Assembly (NCBI GenBank): GCA_001414345.1
Contig: LLCB01000214.1
Coordinates: 40,769-104,768 of the forward strand
Origin: Hymenoscyphus infarciens
Lineage: Eukaryota; Ascomycota; Leotiomycetes; Helotiales; Helotiaceae
Reading direction: 5' to 3'
DNA length: 64,000 nt
Below are positions 34,837 to 48,195 of this stretch, in pieces. Position numbers and translations under genes: made by a program. Positions within the stretch are counted from its first letter, which is position 1. Each line of letters begins with the position of its first letter. Below the pieces are notes generated by a model. The model did not search any database. It was not told the DNA's origin and saw only the letters and a list, made by a program, of their open reading frames with translations.

Positions 34837-35840
34837 TTCTAAATACGTAGTAATACGTTAAATACGTAAGTAGAAGATAAAGAAGTTATAGAGTATATTA
34901 TAAGTATAAAGTATACTATAAGTATAAACCAGGCTTATAACTATAACGTATTTTTAAGTTAAAAACGCTCTAAGAAGCTTGAATTTAGAAGGTAAAAACT
35001 CTACTATATATATAGAGAAAAGAGGTTACGTAATACCTCTCTTTCTATAATATACCTCTTAGGTCTAGAAAAGCAATAGCTTCCTAGGCCTCTAACTTAA
35101 GCTAGATTATAAAAGATCTCTTAACTAATAGCTCTCTAATTCCTACGTCTTAGTATAATACTTTAGAAGTGCTTCTCTTTATAGTTATTCTACTAGCGGT
35201 TCTAGTATTCTTAAGAGTAGATTCCTACTTTCTAAGACCGATTCTATCTAACTTCTATCTCTTACTCTAACTCTAGCCTATATAGCTCTAGTTCTAGTAT
35301 AATAGTAAAGTAGATAGCGTTTATAGAAGTAGTAGCTATTAGCTAGTACTATATATATATACTAGCTTCGTAGAGTACTAGGCTTTTAAATACTCGTCGA
35401 ATATAAGTATTAAAAAGAGATTATTATTACTATAGTCGGTTAGTAGCTAGCTAGTTACTAGACTTTTACTAGCTCGTTACTAGGCTTTTACTTTCTATAA
35501 AAAGCTTCTACTTCTTAAGAGAACTTTCGAATTCGATTCTCTTCTTTAAAGAACTTAGATAAGCTTATATCTTACTTATTTAAAGCTCGTCGACGTCGAG
35601 TATTAATATACTAGCTAACTACTAGTAGAGAAGCGCTTTCTAAATACGTAGTAATATATTAAATACGTAAGTAGAAGATAATTATTATTATAGAGTATAC
35701 TATAAATATAAACTAAGCTTATAACTATTACGTATTTTTTAGATTAAAAACGCTCTAAAGAGCCTTATATTCAGAGATGAAAACTCTGCTATATATAGAG
35801 AGAAAGGGGATTACGTAAGACTCTTCTTTTTCTATAATAT
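34837..35840 (+). repeat. Pair of about 210-bp direct repeats (LTR-like)
   Basis: Copy A 34837-35053 and copy B 35638-35840 both begin TTCTAAATACGTAGTAATA and end TCTATAATAT. They differ by transitions and small indels; A has an extra internal TATA-rich duplication. Two same-strand copies 800 bp apart could be LTRs of a shrunken element or two copies of a short repeat. Confidence 0.7.
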
Positions 35841-36340
35841 CTCTCTCTTTTCTTTTAAAATACTTACTTTTAAAGTCTTTATTTTATATTAAGTTTAATA
35901 GCTAAAAAAGACTTCTAGATCTAGATTATTAAAAGCTTATTTATTTTAAAAAAGACTAGATCTATATTTAAAAAAAGAAGGATTTTATATATAGATTCTA
36001 ATACTTATTAAAAGCTTTTAGAATATTATAAGTTAATAAGAATAAGTAAAAAAAAGAGCTTTATATTACTTATAAAAGTTTAAGATATTAAGACTAATCT
36101 TAAAAGAGAATAGCTTTTAATAAGATTATTAAGAAATTTATTAGAAAAAGTAAAAGAAGTATTTTCTACTTAAGTTATAATATATATAATATTATACTTT
36201 ATAGAATAAAGCTTTATTTTAATATATATTATAGTAAATAGATAAAAAGTGCTCTCTTTTCTCTAAAATTAAGCGATCTTATTAGCTTGCTTAATTACGT
36301 ATTAACCTCTCTATGCTTTAGTAGCTCTGATCGTATTTGA

Positions 36341-39300
36341 GAGAATAGGGAATATTTCTTTATCTAGTCTAGTTCAAGATAATACAAAGATATCGAGCCG
36401 CTATCACACCACGCCTACGCCCGACTTGGCCAGAAAGGAAAAAGAAAAAGCCAGCTACACCAAAGGATCCTTTCTTCTTCAACAATCCTTTCTTTTTCAT
36501 TCTCGAGTTACACTGACTTTTGCTGGGTCAACGAAAGGATCGAAGCTCTCTTTTGATAACCAGGGTCGCATCGTCAACGGAGCTCAACCTCCCCCCCAAG
36601 CAAAAGTAGTAGCGTAGCGTATTCGCAACCTCCGGCCCGGGCGAGAACGATCCTCTAGTTTGATCGTCTAGGTTAATCTTCCTCTTTCCTTGCGAGGTCC
36701 CCCCAGAGGCGAAACCAAAAAGGCGTGCAGAACTTGGGCTAGACTCCAAGGTCCGCCTGCCCATATCGTACTAGTACAGACCGAGTACGCCTGCAAAAAC
36801 GGCACTAAATTAGAAGGATTGAAGTATATCTTTCTGACGGCAATGGCAATTAATTGTCCTTTACCTTCAGGCTCTAACTGCAAAAGATACATCTCATTTT
36901 TGTTGGTTAGCCGCTGCAAGCTCAGGGAAAAAAGATGCAACCCGCATCAGCAATGACCCCGCCCCTGAGCTGAGCGGCCCATCACCTCTTGTGATGAGAC
37001 CCCGGACACGCCTCCTCTTTCTCGGTGGGACATTTACAAGAATCGGGGATTGGGATCCCTGGGGGGTGGCTTTGGAGTGGGACGAACCTGCCAACTGCAA
37101 AATGCGGAGAAGTATAGCACCGAGATGCCTCTGACAGTCTATCAATCTCAACTGTTACTGTTTTCTTTTCTTCTTCTTGAGCTATTTCCTCAGAGGTACA
37201 CAAACCACACGGCTGGCTCGCCTCTACGTATCTGCGTATACAATCAGCAGCCCGCTGTCACTGAGCGTTCCAATCCTGGAGATGGTGACGTGCATCCAGG
37301 CTGCAGGTCACCCAAAGTTGTCCCAGGATATCGATGATGAGCTCCCGTACCGTACATAGCACCTGATACGGAGGTACAATGAACATAACTCCAAACCAGC
37401 CACTTCGGTTCCGTCGGCCTCTCAAACACAAAATATGTCAATAGAAAATCCTCACACCAATCCGTACAGACACAATCCTAATCGAGATGTGCAGCTATAC
37501 CTCCGTATGCAACTGCAATTTTTCAATACTTGCTCACTTGCCTTGCCGCCTGGATAAACGCCTTTCATCGCCTTTCCCATCTTCACCTCAGATAAGTCTC
37601 AGTCGTCGTCGTCATTATCAAGTCACTTCATATTGAACCAAGCAGGCTATGCAGGAAGAGAATGACTCCGAATGAGACGTTATTATCAAATAATCAAAGA
37701 CACTTAACCTAGCTTACCACACACCTCCCTCCATCTTATTTTAGAAAAAGTTCGTGCTCTGATCCCGCTAAACACAAACCTCCTTCTCCTTATCACAATC
37801 ACAATCACAATCACAATCACCTCTTCCCCAAGCTTTTCTAATCGCCACATGAAAAGGTGACTAGGGTGTACCAGACCATCTCACTCACCAAGTAATAGAT
37901 TCCCGCACCCAAGGTCAGCATAGCGGTCCGAGTTCTCCTATTCCCTGAGGGTAGGGTAAATCATTACTTATCATAAAACTCTCCGAGAAAAAAATTCCCT
38001 TGTCCTCCGAACTGGATTAAATCAAATCAAATCAAATCGATCCAAGAAACCTTGTGAAACCTATTTTAGGTATAAATGCTATGTACACCCTAGTAGATTG
38101 TTGATAAGTAAAACAGGTTATACCAAGTACTTACTTCGTACCACCAACGCCAGAAGAGGGTAGGTACCCGAGACAAACCTAAACTCCTGCCTTATCCGAG
38201 CCGAATTCTCTTCCTTTTTTTTTTCGCCCCCTCTCAACATTGCTACCACTTGTCCCAGCAAATCATCAAACCATCAAAAACAAAACCTCTATTTCTAACC
38301 GAGAAAAAAAGATAAATCAAGTTTCGCATGTATAGGTACTGACAGGTAAATATACAAACATACATAGATACATACATTCAATCTTTAATCCAAAGCAAGC
38401 AAGCTAGCTAGAGAAACTCCAATTTCCTCCGCACCGCACCGCTCCTCCCACGACCCCTTGTTACATTCCTACACCCTAGTACTGTACCCTTGACAGATAC
38501 CCTGACACTCTCTAGCGTCCCTTTCAAGGAAGAAGGAAGAACGAACGCTTCTCCCCACACGATAGCTCACATTTCGCCTCCCTCCAGGTGCCTCCCTCCG
38601 CATTTTTTTCTTCTTTTGCCCTCCTCCTTGAAGCGCAGAGGATCATGCTGGGGTGACGCTGGGCCATCCCTCAACTCAGCGGGGGGTGGACGGGTTGGAG
38701 GCGCATGGAAAAATTAGACTTGTCTGTTTTTTCTTTATTAATTCGTTAGGTATTCATATATATCTCCTACTAGACGGGAATTACAGAGGGTGATTTGCTG
38801 GGTGATGGCGATGGCGATGGGCAGCTATGCATGGGGATTGTGGGGAAGTAGGAGAATGAGTAGAAATAGGTCATAAAATCACCATGGTGCATAAAATGTA
38901 TGTTCGTGGTGATGATGTTTGGATGTGATAACTATTGCAGGTATGTTTGCGATTTTATTTTTAATTTAATTTACTGGAGTTATTTTATTTACTATTTTAT
39001 CTTTAGGCTAGGAGTTTTTTTCGATTTATATCAGCGCGAATTATAACCTTTCCCAGCCCAGCTACTAGTACACCCGCCAGATCCCCCCGGATCCCCCGCC
39101 TCTCACGAACCCACCAAAAGTGTACGACAAGAACTTCTATCTAGACAGAATCCATTCCACAGTCGCACAAACTCTTATCAATAGCTTCAAAACCACCCAG
39201 CTTCTCACTTCCGTTTTTACTTTTTCCCCGCGAATTTGCTTTTTTCCTTCTCCTTTCTAACCCGAAAAAATGAGTGCATATTTTTCTCCAAGGCCACCGA

Positions 39301-42300
39301 ACGAACCAATAACCACCCCCTCACACAGCCCAACATGCAAGTCGTCCGTCGGTGCCGTTGAGGGGATATGACTTGCATAATCACTTCACTCTCCATTGGA
39401 GTGATGTCTGTCGCGCATCCGCTCAAGGTTTGTTTTCTACCCGAGCGTGTGGATGATTGATTGATTGTCTCTGATGATGTTCACGATGATGTTCGCGAGA
39501 ATTTTAGAGGTATCGTATTTCTTGAGTGATAATTAGTTTAATTCTGGCTCGTGATCATATATACATAAAAGACTTGGGAAATCTACGAGAAAGGTACAGT
39601 ACCCTCCCCCCACTGAATAAAATGTAGAGTGCACAGACATTTGGTATGGCACAGCGGCCGTGCACTCTACATTTTCTTTAGGGGGGAGAGTACGATGATA
39701 TTGTCAAGAACTTCGGATGTTTTTGAAGATTATTTTTCACGATGCGGAACTAATTTGAAGCAACCGGAGGATGTAAGACTTACTACGTAGACCAACCATG
39801 ATACAGGCCTTAAGCAAGCGAACCACACGGATAATTTTCTTTACATGTAAGATACTGTACAAGTGTACTGTACGATCTGAAAGCGAGCAAAAATGCTCTT
39901 TCGCAGATCGCGGTTGCGGAATTACTAGGATTGGGTTTGGGTTTTTTTACGATGAAGTCATAGGTTTTTTATGAAAAAGGGGGGAGGGAGGGGTGGAGCA
40001 CCATAGGCATGTGATGGGTGTCTTACATTGTCCACCACAGGCGATATTCTCTAGCTCGTAAATCTACAATGTCGAAGTAAGCTATGAATGCGGTTTCAGA
40101 AAACTGGGATATCGCACTCACTTTAGTTCTTGGATATAGATGGGGCGCGTGTGCAAGCTCGCTAATTTTCCTCCTTTCTTTATTTTCATCCATACCGCAT
40201 AGGAGAATTTTAGAGTTGACCATGACCTCGATGGGGAATAGAGTGCTTATTCCGGACTCCTTTTATCCATGAGACATCGTGGCCTTTTCGCCACACTCTT
40301 AGAGTCACATTTGGGTGCCAGTGGGTTATATTATTTTGAGTGAGTCTTACTTTCTGAGATCACGAGGTGGGCGACTCGGAAACTTGGAAAACTTGGTTGT
40401 TGTGGAGAGATTTGATGGGAAATATACAACCCTTTCCTTTTAGTTCGGGATTTGGAGTCTCGGGGTTTGAACAACGATGTATGTTTCGTAATTTTGAGGG
40501 AGTGGGTGGGAAAGAGCTAGAAGGATGCTGTACACCCTCTTGAAGGTGTTTCAATATATTTGTGTTACTTTTCATAAAATTGAAGAGGAGGGAATAAGAT
40601 GGGAATGACTTTGTGATTCAAGCGAGATCTACGGTACATACATGTACGAAGACGTGAGTTTCGTAATTGAACCCTTTCTGCTTTTTTTTCCTTGTCATCA
40701 AGAAGGGTGTGTCAGGGCCTATCAGTCAACCACCCTTCTTTCCTTTTAGCGCCTATCAAAAGAAATTTCCGAAAGTCATGCTCTATTTATCAGTTAGGAA
40801 GTTCAGCTGCACATATTCAAAAGAACGTTACCTCATAGACTTCCTACAACCTCATATGCGTTTCAGCTTCTTCAAATCCCTCTACCAATCAATCATGATA
40901 GTTCCCTCCAACCAAACCCATCTTATGATCTTACTCGCACCCAATTAAAGCGTCAACATCACCCTTTCCCCCTTTCCCAACAAAAACCTCCAATTAAACC
41001 ACACAAAAAGCCACGCCTTCAACAAACACTACTAAGTCTACTGATCCAATGGTATCATGATAATTTCCCGTCCATCCTCTGCATCCTTGTCTATTTACCC
41101 CACCATCCAGAGATTCTCGGCAAAAGCGTGAAGCAATGCTCTTCCCAACTAAGACATCTTCACATGCCATCTCTCTCCCAATTGCCTATTTAGGAACCAC
41201 ACCACCATCACACCCAACCCCCTTTTCACCACGGAAAAACTAAGCCACATGCTTTGCGATTCTTGTATCCACTTCCCTACATGTCAATGTACATCGACCG
41301 TTTTCCCCGCGTTGCTTTCTTTTTAGGAGATAAGGTACCTATGTGATTTGAGTTACCATCGCGACTTTGCGATCCACCTGTCCGCATGCATCATCTTATG
41401 GGGAAATACCACGCTACCTCTGAGGATCATTTTAGAAGAGATAAATGCATAGTTCAGATAGTGGAGTACTTGTACAAGAGAGTAAAAGATCCCCAGGTTT
41501 CCCCCAATTTTCCCACTTACCTAACCCGTTCTATCCATTCGCGTCACAACGCCCCCTTCCACTGAATATCAACCCGAAGAAAGGGACACTAACTGCCCTG
41601 GTATGCTTATAATTCTCCGTCGCCACCATTCTCATCAATGTTTGAATGGATAGGAGGCTGGTTGGGGAAAACGGTGGAAACAGTTTCCGCGCCACACATG
41701 ATCTAATGTTTTTGCTCGTGATTAAAATCACAATGATGGTGCTTACTCTTTGCGTTTTCTCGTGACGTAGGGAGTTGTTGTATTTGAGGTTCGTTGTTTC
41801 AAAAATGGGGGAATGCAGGGAATTGAGACAAGGAAGTGGGAGATGAAAGTGCTGGAAATTGAGATTTTGAGCTTTTAAATGTTTTAATGGAGAAATGAAT
41901 GGAGCATATGCTCCTGACGAATTAGTCTTAACTTAATTTCCCTTTGTGAGTTCACTTCTCGCTTAAAGTAGGTTAGACAACCTCTCTTTTGAACATTGTC
42001 CTCTCTTATTTCTCTTTTTTCTTACGGGAATATTTATGAGAACGAGTAAGAAAGAAACTCGGCCGATTTATCGACTAGAGATGAAAGTAATTTGCGTATT
42101 CCAACTCAATCTTACTTACTTGTTTCTATATCTCAATTTGACATGGGCCCCGGAAGTGACAGGGAGAAATGAAATATTGGACGATATGAAACTATAGAAG
42201 AATAGGCCCCTGATAACACAACTCAAGTTCTTTGTATTCCTTCTATAGCTATCTATTCATATGGAAAAATCCGCCATATCTCTAGTACTTACTGAAAATA

Positions 42301-42642
42301 TATACACGTGATATAGCGGGTATTTCTTATAGCCTTAGCCTCTATCGAGAGTATTTGGATTAATTATATTAATTAAATAAAGTTTCTAATGTTTTGAAGT
42401 GTAGAGTATTAAGTACTTAACCGAGTAACATTTGTTTTATATGAATACTTAGACTATTTAGGCAAACAATAGCAGTTGCTTATGCTTGTAGCGAATTTAA
42501 ATGGTCAACTATATAATTAGGGAACAAAGCTCAACCCCCCCTTTTAAATTCACGGATCACAATACATTCCAAATGGACACGCCCGTATTCATTTGCTAAT
42601 GGCACAACATAATTGTATTCCACAACCGAAAGAAGTCTTTCG
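36341..42642. other. Long interval of ordinary composition without a supported gene
   Basis: More than 6 kb that is not RIP-like, yet I find no frame with coding character, no domain and no exon chain. Simple repeats include CACAAT/TCACAA runs near 37793-37820 and AAATC runs near 38020-38040. The most structured site is the hairpin at 39599-39693. Long non-coding transcripts or an extended regulatory region are possible, but nothing in the sequence shows them directly. Confidence 0.45.
39599..39693. repeat. Near-perfect hairpin, 34-36 bp arms, 25-base loop
   Basis: The left arm 39599-39634 and right arm 39660-39693 pair over GTACYCTCCCCCC at the base and a perfect 16-bp stem, AAAATGTAGAGTGCAC, next to the loop, with a small internal mismatch. 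It sits in non-RIP sequence far from any gene. It could be a MITE-like fold-back element or the precursor of a small RNA. Confidence 0.8.
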
Positions 42643-45614
42643 TCAAATATTCAAAGGCGAGGGACCTATAAACCCCAGTCTCGCCGGTGTACCCTTCCCT
42701 GAGATAACTTCTAAAATCATTTTCTCCTTCTCTATCCGAAAAGTATATATGCGATCAACACCCGGTGCCGCCAACGCTACAAAACCCGCTGAAGATTCAG
42801 ACCTTGCTGGGTTTTCAGGTACTGAATACTTGTTTTCCCAGCCGAATCGCCCTGGTCGTTTCCGAGACCTTTCTTCGTCTAGATCAACGGAATACAGCCC
42901 ACCCGAACTTCCCAGAAATATGTATTGTGACTCTGAGGGGCAGGCAACTGCTGCCTGGATCTTGCTAATTTCCGGTGGCCAGCAAATAGGGCGGCTGTTT
43001 TTTCTGGAGTGCACGTTTCCATAACCTTTATTGATGGAACCCGTGAGAATTATCTCTTTTTTACGGTGGTCATAGAAGATAGCGGTCAATCCATTATCCG
43101 TTGAAGTCTGTGACACGGTTAGCCGGTCTCGATTCGTTGCTCTAAAAGAAATCGACTTACAAATAAATGGGGCTTGGTCTTGATCTCCGGAATTTCTCGA
43201 TTGCCTACGAGGTCGTAGAGGATGATTTCGATTTCACTGTAATACCGCGTTGCGATGACCAGTTTCTGGCAATCTTGACTGAAGTTCATTACTTGGCTAA
43301 ACACATCCATACCAGAAAACATAGCAGACAGCTTGATTATTTTCGGGTTGAGCTCTGCATTGTTGATGGAATCGTTGATATGGTAGACAAGGACCTCCTT
43401 GTCAGTACCGACTGCAAAGATCCCGCCATCTGGTGACACGCAGAGACTGTTGATCAGCCTTTTATCTCTAGGCATTACCCTTTCCATAATTGGTTCCAAA
43501 TTCGGAGTCGTCGAAATACCGAAGACGAGAAGCCTGGACTTTTTCTCCTCCTATTTATTAAAATCAGCATTTAAACAACTTTGGCACGGAGGAAGGCTTG
43601 GTTATGATTTACCTTAAGGATTATTGCAACACTCTTCTCTGTACTGGCCACCAGATCTACACTCCCCAAGCCATTTCCAAACTTCATCCAGTCCCACGGA
43701 GTTTCCGCTTCTGGATCGTCAGTGTAAGGGATCACAGAACAATGAACATGATTGGCACGGTTGTGCCATAGTATAAGTATCTTTCCGTCCGATGAGAAAC
43801 AGTAGGAGTTGAAAATGTGTTTTTGAGTCGCTCGTGTACTTTCCAAAACAATATCGGAGGGTATACTAGACTTTCTTAGGAAGATTTTGGAAAGTCGTGA
43901 AGTGCCTGTTGTTCTGGTGCTTTTGGATTCCTCGCTTCTGTTGGACGGTATTCTCTTCACATTGCTGATAGACGAGCTAGGCGATGACGGTTGCGGTTTT
44001 GGAGATGATGGCGGACTTGGGATATCGTGTACGGGGCTAATGTCTGGCTTTTGGGTTGGGACCGCTTCTTTGTTTTGAATATCGGATGGAGGCCAATGAA
44101 CCTTGCTTTGCCGCCAAAGCTTGAGTTGTTGCGATGCATTTGAGTCTTCAGCAATTGTTGATGTTTCCACTAAAAGCTCAAGTTGGGTAGATATTGTATT
44201 GAGGGGATCTATCCTTATTGCATAATTAAATGCAGTTGCGGAGGAAGACCTTGGACAACCAATAGGGCGGGGTTGTTGGAAAAAATATGCTTGAGAAAGG
44301 GAGTCGTTAGTCTCAGCCACATCGTGGCACATCGTGGGAAGTGTGTAAAGGACTTACATCGTTATTCCCGTATGTTTCGTAAATACTCTTCAGTTGATGC
44401 TCAGGTACTACATGCAACAGTGGACAGCCCAATACATAGGCTGTTTTCATTGGTTGCTCACCTCCTCTGATATCCCCGTATTCTTCGTTATAACCGGAAG
44501 CTCGTCTAATCCAAGATTCGATGTTTTGCCCAAGTCCTGTGGACAGCCTTCTTATTTCCAAATTGTAATCTACAAGTTTTGCACGTCGATTTCGCAGGAA
44601 GGAGTGGAAGTTTGACAGTGCTTTGTCGATGTCGATCTATGCATGATAGTTAGTGGGGATATCTATGTATCTACCAGTGACACTCACTTGTAATGGATCG
44701 GGATCCACCCTTTCTGTGTGAACTTGGCCATGCTCCTGGTTGTGCCAAGTGTGACTTAATACGGACATGGTGTGCGAATACTGCGTTGTTTTTTCCAATA
44801 TATTGACAAGACTTCCCACTTCACTTTTATCATCGATGACATTCTTCCCCATGACTTTATCCGCACACCACTGTATATACCCAGCTTCCACAGCCCATAT
44901 GATATCAAAGCGGACCCAAAACTAGTCCTGTGGATCCAGATTGCTTGTTTCCTGGCTTAGTTGTGAGTTGAGATCGTTCATCATTCTCTTCGTCAAGGCT
45001 GGATACTAGTGGGGTTAGCACCAAATACTCCTAAACAATCTTTAACAACAACCAGCCTACCAAATCTATCGCATTGTCACGAAGCTCACAAACATTGCAT
45101 GCCGGTTTATTCCAGATTGAAATTGGCAAGGGACCACGGCGCATTTGGACAAGCCCGCTGTGGCATTTGTTAAGGATAAACTTTTGCTGGCCTTCACCAC
45201 AGTTCTCTACCCATTTTTGGATGAGAATTTCGATGGCATGTAGATCTTCCAGATCCGGAGATGTTTCTGGTATTCCACGAAGCTGTAGAGCCCGTACGCC
45301 CGAAAGTAGAGTTTGGGCAGCAAAATATCGAGGTTGTTGCCCGGGGTAGTTTTGGTTTTCAGCATGCCGCAATCGAGGTCTTATTTCAAGGATACGATGG
45401 ATGGTCTTGACGATGGATTAGAGGATTGCAGGTAAGTGCGTTGAAGATCATATATCACTATCATCCAGACAATAAAACTGAAAAATCCGGATGCCGATCG
45501 AGCTTCTCCAACAAATTCGATTGCGAAGTGTCCCAATACTTCACGGACAACACTGCAGACATCAATCCGGGCTTGCAATTCAGCCCACACCTTTGGAAGA
45601 ACCTCCAGTGCCAT
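42643..45614 (-). pseudogene. WD40/beta-propeller-like conserved fungal protein, interrupted by an in-frame TAG
   Basis: Exons in translation order: 45614-45459 (its donor is uncertain), 45405-45061, 45005-44688, 44636-44462, 44407-44358, 44311-43613, 43550-43161, 43107-42643; 866 codons, all phases consistent. The N-terminal half is helical (RPRLRHAENQNYPGQQPRYF is well formed). A Ser/Pro-rich linker follows, then beta-rich repeats such as INSLCVSPDGGIFAVGTDKE and HIFNSYCFSSDGKILILWH, like degenerate WD40 blades. TAG at 44924-44922, in the third exon between DPQD and FWVRFDIIW, would stop the protein after about 194 residues. Changing C to T in CAG gives exactly this codon. The rest of the frame is open for over 600 codons. 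Alternatives: a recent null allele, readthrough, or a base error. Function unknown to me. Confidence 0.7.
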
Positions 45615-46094
45615 TGTAAATAGTCATGGAGAAATGGATATCGAGTTGGAGTTTGGGTAGAAGGGTTCCTCTTGACACTGCTGCACTTGTCTCTGCGCCG
45701 TATTCCACACGGCAGCTGCCGGGTAGCCCTGCCAGCTGAGCGTGATGGCTTACAACTCGTGGCGTTTGTGGAGTGTTTGATAGAGGTGTCATGCACGCAG
45801 AGTGACTGCAACCCCGCCCTGTTTTTCCCGTTGTAGACACAAAGATTGAATATCTTCCAATTAGGATCATCGGTACTCTACACCGACGGTGAACGTTCAC
45901 CGCCTACAGCAAGCGAGAGCGTTTGTAGCCAGTACTTCAGTGGCGAAATAGAGTGAGTTCCCATAGAAACTCGCAAAGCTACGCTACTAGTAACGCCCGA
46001 GATTTTTCACCAGCCCCCCTTTTTATTGCAAAGTCATGATTGGCTACTTGATTCGACACGGAAACCCCCCCCTAGTATTTTATCCAGCCAATGA
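45615..46094. other. Spacer between two minus-strand genes
   Basis: This is the upstream region of the WD40-like gene and the 3' end of the Zn2Cys6 gene. A C run sits at about 46066-46072. No gene is supported, though a further 5' exon of the WD40-like gene cannot be excluded. Confidence 0.45.
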
Positions 46095-47726
46095 CTACTT
46101 CACACCAAAAATTTGACCATTTGACATCCATGGTCCTCCTCTCTTTTTGAGAAAATTGAGGACACTTCCCAGCCACTGACATTTTCGTACGTCTTGTGGT
46201 GATTTTGATGGTAACAACGCTTGATAAGCAACGCGAATCGGTAATAGTAAGTAAATATTGTGAGAGCCAGAAGATTGATCTGTTAATGAAAGCTGACTGT
46301 GCATGCTCCTGATTATTTCTTCGATCGCGGCCGATAACTGCTCCAGGGAAAGAGTTCCCGCTACAGCTTCCACCTCACAAGCTGGAAGAAGCGAAAATGT
46401 AGAGACGATGAACTGGTTGAGCAAAATAATCAAAGCGTTGTACATTGTGAAGGAATTTGCTGCCTGTAGAGAGGAGAACAGTGTAATGACGAGGAAAGGG
46501 TATGGATCGATCGAGGGGATCTTTTCTCCAATAGTCCTAGAAAAGTCAACTTCTTTGTGAGAGATTGTCCATTCTTTCCTAATCCAGTACAAATCGTCTC
46601 GAAGGTGGAGTGAGCGACCAATGAGTTTATCCTCAGTAGAATCAGTTGGAGGTCGCGTTGATGCTAATTTATCACTCTCCTGATACAAGGATGGAAGCTG
46701 CGCTAAAACATCCAGTAGATAAGCGAAATCCAAACTTGAAGAGGGATCATGATCTTCATTCAGCATGCAAATGGTAACAGCACTCCATTCTGGTCGTGCC
46801 ATCAATGTTTGTCGGCGATTGTAGAGGGCTGCCACAATAATCATTGGCCGAGTGAGGTCGAGCAGTGCACTACCAACTGGGTCACTCATCGTTGACGCTA
46901 GCCCGCGTATTGCAAATAGTTGCTCAAGACCATAAATATGGTTTAACCAGGAGTGATGGTTGTTTCTCGTCGGTGCAATAGCCTAAACGAAATTCGCTTA
47001 GTAGGAACATGGCGTGATGGGTATATCAAACATACTTCGTGGAGACATAATGCAAAGATTGAGCACAATGTGTCTGTGGCTCCGACACCAGCATTCTCGC
47101 TTATAATCGCGTTCATCATGCTCAGTGCTCGAAGATAATGGCGCCTTCCGTCGTCCATCAGAGGTTTCTGAGCATTGCCGAGGCTATAAAATGTCGTGGC
47201 CAGCGCGATAAAGCATTGATTCATAGCGGTATGCGGTACTAAGCTCTGACACATGGCTCCCATGGGGCCGTGGTGGTGGGTGATAAGATATGCAATAAAG
47301 TAGTCGTTGCGCATTGGGGAGCAAGAGGTTGATGGCGAGAGTTGCAATGTTGAGTGCTTGCAGGGTCGGGAAATGTTTTGATTATCTCCATCATTTGTTT
47401 GACTCTCGCGACTTCCCCTCCCTTCATGTGACTTCCTCAACTGCGACGGAGCTACACGATGTAGTCGTCGTAGAACTTGGTCTTTCCCGTCAACAAAGAG
47501 AGTCTCTCGATAACCTAGGCAGATAAATCTAGCCTTTTCACATCGAGAACATGCTGGGCAATTTTGATCTTGAAAATTGATCGTTGATTAGCTATGAAAC
47601 TTATAATGGTACTTCTCTTCTAGTAACAAGCTGAAGGGACGTTACGGGCTGTTTGAACTCACCGCACTTCACACGGCGTTTCAAACATGTTACACAACCT
47701 CTGGAGCGACCTTTATTATTTCCCAT
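46095..47726 (-). CDS. Zn2Cys6 fungal transcription factor, 494 aa
   Basis: Exons 47726-47663, 47568-47036, 46982-46095; introns of 94 and 53 nt. The start MGNNKGRSRG leads straight into the cluster, and the first intron splits it: CVTCLKRRVKC before the junction, then DQNCPACSRCEKARFIC after it. Cluster cysteines are residues 11, 14, 21, 28, 31 and 38; Cys25 is an extra one. An in-frame ATG at 47879 would add 51 residues and is less likely. The C-terminal two thirds fit the helical fungal-specific domain (for example LNHIYGLEQLFAIRGL). It is an intact nuclear regulator by family. It is divergent from the broken carboxylesterase, so it may once have controlled that gene; that is inference. 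Confidence 0.9.
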
Positions 47727-48195
47727 GCTGTGAAGTCGAAGTGGCAGGTGGAGATGCGGCTCGCGATTCTTGCTTCTTCGGGATGTTAATTTGGAGAATT
47801 GAGAAGTCGCCGTATCGCTGCACAATAAGTATACCGAGTAGGCTACAACGGGGCTCGTGAACATGACCGCAACGGGCATGGCTTACGATGATTATTTCTC
47901 CAGTTGAAAATATGACTTCAACCAAATCTCTGGAGCAAACAGAGTCCACTCCATTCCATTCTGTTACCAAGCCACAGTTCTCATTTTTCGCTCGCGATAG
48001 CTGTCTGTAATCGGATCAAGATGCCGTCTTAGACCGAGCATTGAATATTAAGATCAAAATTGGATAACGTTAACATCTGGTGGGACCGACTACATAAGAA
48101 CCAGTCTTTTTCTTGTAGCATTTTAGTATTCATTATTTCGATTTGTTCAACTCAACTTGTCCACACATCATATTCGCTTAGGCTCTTACTCAACA
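47727..48195. promoter_or_regulatory. Divergent promoter between the Zn2Cys6 gene and the carboxylesterase
   Basis: This 469-bp region separates two head-to-head start codons. It should hold both promoters. I see no clear TATA element or long palindrome of the CGG-N-CCG kind used by Zn2Cys6 proteins. Confidence 0.45.

Larger units (their letters stand above)
31061..36340. other. RIP island 3, 5.3 kb
   Basis: AT-rich sequence nearly free of CA and TG with sharp edges and no long open frame. It must derive from repeated DNA, because RIP acts on duplicates. It holds a GTAGAA microsatellite (about 33265-33310), the direct repeats at 34837 and 35638, and an inverted repeat at 34700-34815. I cannot name the element class; no residual reverse-transcriptase or transposase motif is readable. 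Confidence 0.9.

Noticed and set aside
37366..37508. Inverted 11-mers ATACGGAGGTA and TACCTCCGTAT
   Set aside because: Arms are short and 120 bases apart; not distinct from chance in 64 kb.
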